From: Streptomyces sp. TS71-3
GTDB lineage: Bacteria > Actinomycetota > Actinomycetes > Streptomycetales > Streptomycetaceae
Length of the DNA stretch: 64,000 nt
Direction: 5' to 3'
NCBI RefSeq assembly: GCF_018327685.1
Contig: NZ_BNEL01000001.1
Location: 1,178,001-1,242,000 of the forward strand
Every line of letters starts with the position of its first letter. Positions within the stretch are counted from its first letter, which is position 1. The position numbers and the translations under genes were made by a program. Shown here piece by piece: positions 52,371 to 61,800 of this stretch. The notes under the pieces are model-generated. The model had not been told where the DNA came from, did no database searches, and worked only from the letters and a program-made list of their open reading frames with translations.

Positions 52371-52963
52371 CCACCGTCCTGCACGGCCGGGCCGCCGATG
52401 CCGTCACCCTGCCCGACGCACTCGTCGCCTCCGGATTCACCGAAGCCGTCGCGTTCCTCTCCGCACCCCACCAACACAAGGTCGTCCACGTCCACGGGGG
52501 CCGCTGCCATGCGGCGGACGGCGAAGTCCACACGCTCGACGCCGTCTTCGAAGCCAGAGCCTTCGACGAGGACAAGGAACTGCGCTGGCTGTGCCAGACC
52601 GGAACCACGGGACGGGCCGTCCTGCTCACGGAAGACCCCGCGGAGCTTCCCGACGCCGCCGCCTTCCCCGAACAGCTCACCCCACTCACCGCCCACACCA
52701 CGATGAAAGCCCACTACCTCCTCTGGGGCCGCCCCCTGCGCGGCACCAGCACCTGGACGACCCTGCACACCCCGCAGATCGGCACCCTCGACGTCCCCTT
52801 CCCGTATCCCACGGGTGCAGAGGGCGACGACAGCGCCGACCAGCAGCGACTCAGCCTTGCCACGCGCGAATACGTCTGTGTGGACTCCCGGCACGGCAAC
52901 GCGTACGTCGGCGAGGAACGACTTCTGCGCATCGAAGCCGCATCCCACGGGGGAAGGAAGTGA
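52367..52963 (+). CDS. csx19: Csx19-type III-D accessory subunit
   Basis: A 198-residue protein. Segments GEVHTLDAVFEARAFDEDKE LRWL, AHYLLWGRPLRGTSTWTTLH and GTLDVPFP fit the TIGR03984/Csx19 pattern of type III-D operons. Csx19 is a small complex component whose enzymatic role is unknown. ATG 52367 overlaps the Cas7-2x stop by 4 nt, and its own stop overlaps the next GTG. No catalytic motif is seen. Confidence 0.75.
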   Translation: MTTVLHGRAADAVTLPDALVASGFTEAVAFLSAPHQHKVVHVHGGRCHAADGEVHTLDAVFEARAFDEDKELRWLCQTGTTGRAVLLTEDPAELPDAAAFPEQLTPLTAHTTMKAHYLLWGRPLRGTSTWTTLHTPQIGTLDVPFPYPTGAEGDDSADQQRLSLATREYVCVDSRHGNAYVGEERLLRIEAASHGGRK

Positions 52964-55491
52964 CCACCGTGGCCGAATCCCCCGAACAACCCCGCCAGGG
53001 AACCTTGAGGTGGAACCCGGAGACCGCGAAGTTGAGCGTGGTCTACGAGGACCCGAAGACCGGGAAGTTCCGATCGAAGAAGATCAACCCCCAGCACGAC
53101 CTGGCCCCCGACCTCAACGACCGACCCGCAGCGGAACTCGACCGACTCACGGTCGACTTCAGTTGGCGCAAGGGCAGCCCCACGGACGTACGCCCCCGCA
53201 ACGCACCCGCCACGCCGCGCGCCGCCCCGACCAAGCAGCCTGACGGCCTCCGCGTTGACCCGGACCGCTTCGTCAACCCCTACACATTCCTTCCGACCCT
53301 CGCACGCCCCGGGCAGGGCCCGCTCGCCGACGCCGTCCCCACCGGGCACGACCGCCTTCACGAGGACCTGTGGACCGGCACTCTCCGGGTCCGGCTCACC
53401 GTCGCCACCCCACTGCTGCTCCTCGACCCGGCCCGTGCCAAGCCGCCTGAAGGCACGAACAAGGACCATCTCGTTTACCCGGTCCTCTCCCACGACGGCC
53501 GACCACACCTGCCGGCTACCAGCGTCAAGGGCATGCTCCGCGCCGCGTACGAGGCCGTCACCAACTCCCGTCTCGGTGTCTTCAACGGCCACGACCAGCG
53601 GCTCGCCCACCGCATGGCCTCCGCTGACAGCCAGCACATGGTCCCCGCCCGCGTCAGCGACGGCGGCCGGCACATCATCCTCCTCTCTGGCGACACACCG
53701 GTCGGGCAGCAGTCGGAACGGAACCCTCTCCTGCACGCCGCCTGGCTCCCGCGCTACTACCCGTCCGGCCGCGACAACGTCACCTACACCGGAACGCCGG
53801 GCAAGATCCCGCAGCATGGCGACCGGGTCGTGGCCATGGTCCGGCGCCGCGAACACCGGAAGGGCTTCTCCTACTGGCAGGTGGAGAACATCACCCTGGC
53901 GGACGAGGCCGGACTTCCGCAGGAGCCACTCATCGCAGGCCCGGGCAGGAGCCACGACACCGGCGAGGTGAAGCAGATCCACGGCTGGGTCTGCTCCACC
54001 AACCGGAACATCGGCAACAAGCACGACGAGCGTGTCTTCTTCGCGGGGGACATCGACCCCGACGAACACGATCTCACCGAGGACCTTCGGCAGCAGTGGC
54101 GCGACACCATCACCAACTACCGCACCGTCCATCGCCCCGCCGACATCCAACAACGTCCCCACCCAACCAGGCGGGGCGAGTACGCCGCCCCCGACGAGTA
54201 CCTCGGCCGAGAGCCGGGCAGCACCGCATGGAGCCGCCACCTGTACGAGGCAGGCGCCACCGAACTCACGGCCGGCACCCTGTGCTACGCCCACGTCGAC
54301 AAACGCGGCCGCATCCGCTCCCTACAGCCCGTGACGATCGGCCGCAGCCTCTTCGACAAGGCACCCGCCGGCCTCCTCTCCCCGGGGCTGCGTCCCGCGT
54401 CCCGCCTGGACGAACTCTCACCGGCCGACCGGGTCTTCGGCTGGGTGGCCCCCGATGGTGCCCCCGCCGGGCAGGGCGCCCACCGCGGACAGCTACGCAT
54501 CGGACCCGTCACACCTGGCGACGATGCGGGATTCGAGGACTTCGGCGAGGAAGGGTTCCCCCTGGCGATCCTCGGCCAGCCGAAGCCCCAGCAAGGCCGC
54601 TTCTACCTGGCCAACGGGCCCGGTCACCCGACCGGCAGATCCGACCATGGCAATCCGCTGCCTGCCGGGGTGCCCAAGGCCGACTGGTTCAGCAGTGGCC
54701 AGTCACTCCGCGGCCGTAAGACCTACTGGCACCACCGGGGCCTGCCGCAGTCCTACTGGACCGAACCCACCGCCAACAGAACCCAGACGCCGGACGAGAG
54801 TGGCCGTTTCCAGGAGTACCGCCGTCCGGACCTGCCGAACGACAAGCACCTGGACAACCAGAACCGCTCCGTACGCGGATGGGTACGCCCCGGCTCCTCC
54901 TTCACCTTCGCCGTCGACGTCACCAACCTCTCCGACGTCGAACTCGGCGCCCTCGTCTGGCTGCTCCAACTGCCAGACGAGCACTACCACCGGCTCGGCC
55001 TCGGCAAGCCCCTCGGCTTCGGCAGCGTCCGCCTCGAACTCGACACCGACGCTTCCACCGACCTTCGCGCGGGCGGCGAATGGGCCGAGACCTACCGTTC
55101 CCTCTCCCCGAACGCCGACAATCCGGCGCCCAACGTCCACGAACGACTGGACCGCGTACGACAGCTCTTCCAGGAGGCCGTCGCGACCACCAACCCCCCA
55201 GCCGAGACATCGCCACTGAACACCTTCCTGAAAGCCGCCCGGGGCCTGGACCAGGTCGCCGTCCACTACCCTCGCGCCCGCCCCGAGGACACGGCGGAAG
55301 GTGAGCCGGTCGCGCCCGACCCGGAAGGTAGGAACTACGTCTGGTTCACCAAGAACGAGCAGATCAGAGACCGGCGGGTGCGGAACGACCGGGGTCGCAG
55401 CCTACCGGCCGTCTGGAGTGAAGAACCCGGCCTGCCTTACCATCCGGAGAAGTCCGACCAGGAAACCAAGGGCTCTCGGAGGCCTCGGTGA
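52960..55491 (+). CDS. Large type III RAMP (TIGR03986/Cas7-insertion)
   Basis: An 843-residue RAMP protein. The N-terminal ~100 residues are basic, then NPYTFLPTLARP, GTLRVRLTVATPLLLLDPAR, LPATSVKGMLRAAYEAVTNS and LVYPVLSHDGRPHL follow the Cas7 fold. A large insertion lies between about 300 and 620. The C-terminal half has GSSFTFAVDVTNLSDVELGA LVWLL and HYHRLGLGKPLGFGSVRLEL, the RAMP glycine-rich end. It matches TIGR03986 and the Cas7-insertion subunit of III-Dv, which binds the 3' part of the crRNA-target duplex. GTG 52960 overlaps the csx19 stop; GGGAAGGA is upstream. The stop overlaps the S-4TM start. Confidence 0.85.
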   Translation: MTTVAESPEQPRQGTLRWNPETAKLSVVYEDPKTGKFRSKKINPQHDLAPDLNDRPAAELDRLTVDFSWRKGSPTDVRPRNAPATPRAAPTKQPDGLRVDPDRFVNPYTFLPTLARPGQGPLADAVPTGHDRLHEDLWTGTLRVRLTVATPLLLLDPARAKPPEGTNKDHLVYPVLSHDGRPHLPATSVKGMLRAAYEAVTNSRLGVFNGHDQRLAHRMASADSQHMVPARVSDGGRHIILLSGDTPVGQQSERNPLLHAAWLPRYYPSGRDNVTYTGTPGKIPQHGDRVVAMVRRREHRKGFSYWQVENITLADEAGLPQEPLIAGPGRSHDTGEVKQIHGWVCSTNRNIGNKHDERVFFAGDIDPDEHDLTEDLRQQWRDTITNYRTVHRPADIQQRPHPTRRGEYAAPDEYLGREPGSTAWSRHLYEAGATELTAGTLCYAHVDKRGRIRSLQPVTIGRSLFDKAPAGLLSPGLRPASRLDELSPADRVFGWVAPDGAPAGQGAHRGQLRIGPVTPGDDAGFEDFGEEGFPLAILGQPKPQQGRFYLANGPGHPTGRSDHGNPLPAGVPKADWFSSGQSLRGRKTYWHHRGLPQSYWTEPTANRTQTPDESGRFQEYRRPDLPNDKHLDNQNRSVRGWVRPGSSFTFAVDVTNLSDVELGALVWLLQLPDEHYHRLGLGKPLGFGSVRLELDTDASTDLRAGGEWAETYRSLSPNADNPAPNVHERLDRVRQLFQEAVATTNPPAETSPLNTFLKAARGLDQVAVHYPRARPEDTAEGEPVAPDPEGRNYVWFTKNEQIRDRRVRNDRGRSLPAVWSEEPGLPYHPEKSDQETKGSRRPR

Positions 55492-56387
55492 CGACGCCCT
55501 CACACTCCGACGGACACTCCATAAGCGAGCGGCAGAACCAGCACGAGATGCTCGTCTACCGCGCGGCCGCCCGCCAGGCGTACGACCTGCGGGACCGCAT
55601 CCGCGCGGTCCGTACCTTCGCGACCGTGGCTCTCGCCGTTGCCGCACCCGTCCTCGCAGCCGTCTGGCCCGGCGGCTCTTCCGCACTCTCCGTGATCGCC
55701 GCTCTGTGGCTTCTGGCCGGACGCACCTTCCTTACCTCATGGCACCAGCAACAGCACCTGCGCGGTCTCAGGGCACAGGAACTCCTCGACACCGTTCTCT
55801 TCCGTCTGCCATGGAACGAAACACTGGCGGGGCCGCGCAGTGCCACGGTCGAGGACGTGGCGGCGCTACGAGCCACACCGGCCCCCAAGGACGAAGACTG
55901 GTACGAGGACGTCCCCACCGTCCCCTGGCCCCTGGACGTCCTGGCCTGCCAGGTGCAGAACCTGTTGTGGGCGCGCCGCAACCACCGCGCCTACGCTCTG
56001 CTCCTGCGGATCCTCGGCGGAGTCGTGGCCGTGGCCGCCTTGGCCCTCGCCTGGGTTCAGGACATGTCCGTCAGCGAGTTCATGGTCAGGCTCTTCGTCC
56101 CCCTCATGCCGGCGCTACTGGACCTTGTCGAAATGCCTCGCCAGCACGACACGGCGGCACGTATGCGGGAGGAGGTGGAGATCACGATAGAAGCACTGTG
56201 GGACAAGCACACGGGCGGCCGAACCGTGACGGACGCCGACTGCCGAACCGTCCAGGACGGTCTCTACGCGACCCGGAAGTCAGCCCCGCCGATCCCGGGC
56301 TGGCTCCACAAGCGCCTGCACGCCAGCACCAACAGCGCCAACGCGGCCCGCATGAACGAGATCCGCGAGCAGATCGCCGGGACCTGA
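55488..56387 (+). CDS. S-4TM family putative pore-forming effector
   Basis: A 299-residue membrane protein. It has two hydrophobic helices near residues 45-63 and 66-82 (TFATVALAVAAPVLAAVWP, LSVIAALWLLAGRTFL) and two near 170-215 (LLLRILGGVVAVAALALAWV, FMVRLFVPLMPALLDLVEMP). The loop between the pairs has LRAQELLDTVLFRLPWNETL, DEDWYED and LACQVQNLLWARRNHRAYAL, the conserved block of the S-4TM (SMODS-associated 4TM) family. S-4TM proteins are predicted pore-forming effectors of nucleotide-signalling defence systems. The GTG overlaps the RAMP stop by 4 nt, so it is the last gene of the cas operon. No CARF or SAVED domain is present. Confidence 0.82.
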   Translation: MTTPSHSDGHSISERQNQHEMLVYRAAARQAYDLRDRIRAVRTFATVALAVAAPVLAAVWPGGSSALSVIAALWLLAGRTFLTSWHQQQHLRGLRAQELLDTVLFRLPWNETLAGPRSATVEDVAALRATPAPKDEDWYEDVPTVPWPLDVLACQVQNLLWARRNHRAYALLLRILGGVVAVAALALAWVQDMSVSEFMVRLFVPLMPALLDLVEMPRQHDTAARMREEVEITIEALWDKHTGGRTVTDADCRTVQDGLYATRKSAPPIPGWLHKRLHASTNSANAARMNEIREQIAGT

Positions 56388-56726
56388 GCGAAGCCTGCCC
56401 GCAACTGGAGCTTCAGTTCGCCAGTGCTGCGCCCGCATAGGTTCACCGGGGCGGCGGTCGCCGACACGCTTCGTCAGCTTGGGAGCGAGGCTTGCATGTT
56501 CCTTCTGCGCGGCGGTGTCACCCGATGCGCACGATCGTCATGACCCGGGACCAGGCCGACGACTTCGACGGCCTCGCCGTACCCGGATAACCGCTGCGTC
56601 CGAACGTACTGTTCCGGCATGTAATGCGAGAGTGGGGGCTTCCCCGACTTCCCCCGCAGCGTGGACACCTGAGCCTTCCTCGCAACGCATAAGCTGAGTA
56701 GCCGTGCTTGGATCGGATTTCATTTT
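56388..56726. other. Region between the cas operon and array 2 leader
   Basis: No supported gene. Short open frames occur on both strands with no domain. No clear terminator hairpin was found after the S-4TM stop. Confidence 0.4.
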
Positions 56727-56818
56727 GGGAAGTTATGTAAATAATGTTCTATTTGTCGGTATCAATCAAAGTGCTCGGAAATCAACTCTTGCGCTGCTAA
56801 AGTCGCAGGTCACCGACA
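56727..56818 (+). promoter_or_regulatory. CRISPR array 2 leader
   Basis: AT-rich 90-nt stretch before the first repeat of array 2. It aligns with the array 1 leader over its whole length, ending in the identical block TAAAGTCGCAGGTC (56798-56811) plus 7 variable nt before the repeat. Confidence 0.75.
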
Positions 56819-58131
56819 CTGCTCCCCGCACGCGCGGGGATGGTCCCAACGCCCGCATTCAGGGAAAAGGTGTGAGGAACTGCTCCCCGCACGCGCGGGG
56901 ATGGTCCCGCCTTCGGGTTCGAATGACTCCGTGGTCAGCTCTGCTCCCCGCACGCGCGGGGATGGTCCCACCCCGGGCCGTGCCATGACCCAGGACCGCG
57001 GCTGCTCCCCGCACGCGCGGGGATGGTCCCTCGGATCATCCAAATCGGCCCACCCCTGCGACCTGCTCCCCGCACGCGCGGGGATGGTCCCCGTCATGCG
57101 TGACCCCCACCGGGGGTACATCTCTGCTCCCCGCACGCGCGGGGATGGTCCCTTCTGAACGTTCGTCCAGTACCGACGCTTTCCCTGCTCCCCGCACGCG
57201 CGGGGATGGTCCCGCGTCGCGCACCGTGGCGGGGTCGGCGTCGCCCTGCTCCCCGCACGCGCGGGGATGGTCCCTACTGGAGAGTCGAAGGACCTGTCCA
57301 GTCATACTGCTCCCCGCACGCGCGGGGATGGTCCCGACATCGCGGCCTTGAAGGATGCTCGCCTGGTCTGCTCCCCGCACGCGCGGGGATGGTCCCGCGG
57401 TCCAGCTCGCGCCAGAGCTGGCGCGGCCCTGCTCCCCGCACGCGCGGGGATGGTCCCGACACTCTCGAAGTCGCGGCAGTCGCGGCACTTCTGCTCCCCG
57501 CACGCGCGGGGATGGTCCCGACATCGCGGCCTTGAAGGATGCTCGCCTGGTCTGCTCCCCGCACGCGCGGGGATGGTCCCGCGGTCCAGCTCGCGCCAGA
57601 GCTGGCGCGGCCCTGCTCCCCGCACGCGCGGGGATGGTCCCATGCCGGGCTGCGCCCGTTCCTGGCTCAGTCCCTGCTCCCCGCACGCGCGGGGATGGTC
57701 CCCTGACGATGCCCGAGCTGCTGTACGACGTGCACTGCTCCCCGCACGCGCGGGGATGGTCCCAACACGGGCCTGTCCCTGCCCGAGGTGCTGATCTGCT
57801 CCCCGCACGCGCAGGGATGGTCCCTCCCCAGCTGTAGTTCACTGGCGCGCATGTGCCTGCTCCCCGCACGCGCGGGGATGGTCCCAGGGCGTGGCCCACC
57901 TCGTACCGCGGCCCCCTCTGCTCCCCGCACGCGCGGGGATGGCCCCATGAAGCGCATGAAGTTCTTGGGCATGGGCCCCTGCTCCCCGCACGCGCGGGGA
58001 TGGTCTCAACACCTCTTCATGTTGCGAGGCTGGGCAGAGCTGCTCCCTGCACGCGCGGGGATGGTCCCGACATACGCGTCAATAAACTCGCCGAGACTGT
58101 CTGCTCCCCGCAATCGCGGGGATGTGGTCCC
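56819..58131 (+). CRISPR. CRISPR array 2, 22 repeats, type I-E-like
   Basis: Same 29-nt repeat as array 1, period 61 nt (one 33-nt spacer at 57458-57490), same orientation. Repeats are near-identical up to 57735; those at 57796, 57918, 57979 and 58040 carry single changes, and the last at 58101 is degenerate (31 nt), marking the trailer end. There are 21 spacers, but two neighbouring ones occur twice (57336-57428 repeated at 57520-57612), so 19 are unique. The spacers share none with array 1 by eye. Confidence 0.97.
57336..57612 (+). repeat. Duplicated two-spacer block inside array 2
   Basis: Spacers at 57336-57367 and 57397-57428 (with the repeat between) recur identically at 57520-57551 and 57581-57612. 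One unrelated 33-nt spacer lies between the copies. This indicates unequal recombination or slippage between repeats. Confidence 0.9.
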
Positions 58132-58437
58132 AGGGGAACCGCATGCTGCCGCCTGAGGTCAGGCTGCCCCACGCGCTCGCGCGATCTGCCAGACGGCTCG
58201 GCCGGGTCGACGCCGCTCCTGCGGAGATGTCTCCCCACGCCTAGGCATCAGCGCGCCCTGGACACGGCCCGATGGTCCCGCAGCCGTGGGGTGATCGCAG
58301 GGGTGATTCGGTGCCGCAACGGCACCCTACGGACCCCTGCTGGATCCACGCTGGATAACGTCCGCAGTCCGCCCGTTTCCGCAGGTGACAGCGCCGCTCC
58401 CGACGTTCCGGTTCAACGTGTAGCTCTGGTGCGATTC
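58132..58437. other. Spacer after array 2, no supported gene
   Basis: No gene, RNA gene or further repeat is convincing here. GATGGTCCC near 58271 matches the repeat end by only nine bases. Confidence 0.4.
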
Positions 58438-58475
58438 ACCCCTGGCCTGTAAATGCGCAGGTCAGGGGGTGTTTT
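58438..58475 (+). terminator. Hairpin with T-tract
   Basis: ACCCCTGGCCTG (58438-58449) pairs with CAGGTCAGGGGGT (58458-58470) with one mismatch over an 8-nt loop, followed by GTTTT. Best-formed intrinsic terminator of the window. It may end transcripts from array 2. From here to 58835 no gene is supported; a 77-codon frame at 58453-58686 has no ribosome-binding site or known domain. Confidence 0.7.
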
Positions 58476-58835
58476 CGTGGCGGCTGGACCCTGGTTTTCA
58501 AACGTTGTGGCGCAACGTCTGAATGAACCGTTCTCGCAGGTCAGGGGAGCGGTAGTGGCTGCCGGGCTCGGGGAGTCGGAGCGTGACTGCTGGATCCGTG
58601 CTGGATGGACTGATGCCCCGTCAGTTCTGCCCGCCTTACTGGATGCCCTTCAAGGCGCTGCTGGCCTGACTGTGTGTGCCGCATAGCTGACCGGACAGGC
58701 AGGTGGCAGTTCCGGCCATTCCCTAGGGGATCCCTCGCACGCGTGATCGACTGTGCCTACGCTGTCACGCGTTGCGCATGAGGTGTGGTGTTCATGTATG
58801 TAGCGTGAGCTGTATGTGTGCTCTGGGGAGGGCGC

Positions 58836-61800
58836 GTGCGCGGGCGGAGAGAGCGGTTCGTCGGGCGTATGGGGGCTCGTCGACGAGTGGTCACAGTTGG
58901 GGCATTGGTGCTGGCCCTGGCGTGCGGTGCACTGTCGGCGCAGGCAGCGCCCCCGGTACCGACGCCTTCGGCGTCATCCCAGGCGGGTGCCGGCAGTGGA
59001 TCCGATTCTCGGCCGTCGGGCAACGGAACCTCACGACCCGTCGGCCAGGGCCCCTCGGCGGTGCAGAACGACACCCAGGCCGAGGGCGGGTCTCGGTCGG
59101 AGGCGGCGAAAGACTCCGCCACGAAGAAGGTCGTGGCGCAAACGGGCACCGATCACGCGATCTACGCCTACGACGCAGCGGACCGGCTGGTCGGGGTCAC
59201 CGACCCGGCGGGGGAGACGGCCCGGTACCGCTATGACGAGGTGGGCAACCGGCTCGGCGTCGACCGTTATCCGTCGAGCAAGTTGTCCGTGCTCTCTGTT
59301 GTCCCGGCGCGGGCTCCGGTCGGTGCGACCGTGACGCTGTCGGGTACGGGCTTCTCCGCCACGGCGTCCGGGGACGCGGTGTCCTTCGGCGGTGCCAAGG
59401 CGAGCGTGACGTCGGCATCGGCGACGCGTCTCGTGGTGACGGTGCCATCCGGCGCGGCCGACGGCAAGGTCTCCGTTGCCGTGGGAGGTGTTACGGCGGA
59501 GTCCACCGAGGCGTTCACCGTGGCCGCCGGAGCGCCGGTGGTCTCCAAGCTCACGCCGTCGTCGGGTGTGCCGGGCACGCAGGTGGTGCTGTCCGGTTCC
59601 GGGTTCGCGGCGAACGCGACCGACAACGTGGTTCGATTCAACGGCGGCACCAGCGCCCAACTCGTCTCCGCGACGTCGACATCCGTCACGGTGAAGGTTC
59701 CTCAGGGTGCGACGACGGGGCGGGTCGAGGTCGAGACGCCGGATGGCCGCGGGGTCTCCTCCGGGGATTTCACGGTCCCGCTGGCCGGCGACGACTTCGA
59801 GACGTCGGTGCGTACCTCGGTGACGGACGCTGAGTCTCCGTCGGTGGCGGTGACACGCTCCGGGGGCAGGGCCCAGGTGCTGTTCGACGCCGAGCGCGGT
59901 GACGACGTCGGCTTCGGGTTCACGGAGTCGTCGTTCTCCTCGTCGGTGCAGTTGACGCTGGTGGACCCGCAGGGCCGGCGAGTCGGCGACAGCACGTATG
60001 TGACGTTCTCCGGCGGTGGCGACTGGGAGGTGCGCGACCTTCCACTGTCCGGGACCTACTCCCTCGTCCTCGATCCCGGCTCGGGCAATACCGGGGCGGC
60101 GAATGTGACCGTGTCGTATCCAGCCGGTGGTGAGCTGGATCTGGCGGGTCCGGCGGAGGACACGGAGATGGTGCGGGCGGGGCAGGACGGCCGCTGGAGC
60201 TTCGACGCGGACAGCGGTGACTCGCTGAGCCTTGGCCTGGACACCGCGAACATGAGCTCGTCCGTCGACGCTCGGCTGTTAGGCCCCGACGGCCGTGAGA
60301 TCTCCTACCGGTACGTATCCGAGCACTCCACGGGCGAAGTGGACGTGGACGCTTTGCCGACGACAGGCCGTTACACGGTGCTGCTCGATCCGTCGAGCGG
60401 TGGCACGGGCACGGTGCGGGTGACCGGTTCCCACTACGCGGGCGCGGGCGCTCTTTCCAGTACGGGCACGGCGGTCACCGCACAGGTCACCCGGTTCGGC
60501 CAGAACGCGGTGTCGACCTTCACGGCCTCGGCGGGCGACGATCTGTCTCTCGGTCTGACCGGCGACACCTTCTCCTCCTCCGTGGCTGTCAGCGTGCTTG
60601 CGCCGTCCGGTGCGAAGGTGGTCGACGGCTACTACCTGTCGTCGGGTTCGGCCGTCACGGTCGGTCTTCCAGATCTGCCGGAGACGGGCACGTACCGGGT
60701 AGTGGTGAACCCGCAGAACGGTGGGACCGGCAGCCTGAAGCTGACGCTGTCCCTGGACGTGGCGGCTGCGTTGGCGGTGGACGGTGCGCCGGTAACGGCG
60801 ACGATGGCCCGCGCGGGTCAGCAGATCAGGGCTTCGTTCACCGCTCCTGACGCATCGCCGGCTGGCTTCGCGGTCACGGCCAACACCGTCCAGAGCGGTA
60901 CCGATGTGCGGCTGGTGTCCGCCTCCGGCGGCGCGGGGAGCTACGTAGGATACCTCTCCGGCACGTCCACGTTCGTGTTCTACCTGTCAGACCTGACGCC
61001 GGGTGCCTCGTACGCGCTGGTGATGACCTCCAACACGGCGGCTACCGGTTCGATGAAGCTGTCGCTGTCGAAGCCGGTCGCTCCCATCGCGCTGTCGTCC
61101 GGCACCCCGTCCTCCACAGGCACGATCGCCCATGTGGGCCAGCAACTGGAGTTCACCTACGCTGCCGCCTCCAGTGTGGGTGCGTCCGTGGTCTTCAGCG
61201 GCACAACGTTCGCGCACGGCCCCATCCTGAGGTACTGGGAGCCGGGCGCGACGTCGGGCAGCTACGTGAGCACTCTGTCGAGCTCCACGCTGGACGTCCC
61301 GCTGCGGGCGCCGCTGGCGGCAGGCACCCATCGACTCGTGATCCAGCCGGACACGCCGGACACCGGAAGCACCAAGGCCACACTCCTGCTGGACGCGAAC
61401 GGCGGCGCACTCAGTGTGGGTGGCGCGAAGAAATCCGTGACGATCGCGTCGGCAGGGCAGAACGCGCACTACACGTTCACCGGCACCAAGGGTCAGAAGC
61501 TCACGCTCGGGCTGGCCACTCCGCCCGCGGCCTGGTCCCTGTCGGTCTTCGGGCCAGACGGAAAGTGGCTGGTGGACAAGGCGTCGATGGGTGCGACCAC
61601 CACTACGAAGGCGCTGCCCGCTCTGCCAGCGGACGGCACCTACACGCTGACGGTGGACCCGACTTCACTCAAGACGGGTACATACTCCCTGGGCCTCACC
61701 GCCACGGCCCTCCAAGCGACCCAGAAGGCCGTGCCCGCGCGTGCGGTTGCCGACCATGCGAGCCTGATCGCCGACCGTGCGGGCGCGATAGCCCACGGGG

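Noticed and set aside
58261..58280. Second repeat relic after array 2 (GATGGTCCC)
   Set aside because: Nine bases of match, out of phase with the array; could be chance in GC-rich DNA.
58453..58686. 77-codon frame after the terminator
   Set aside because: It starts inside the hairpin, has no ribosome-binding site and no recognisable domain.
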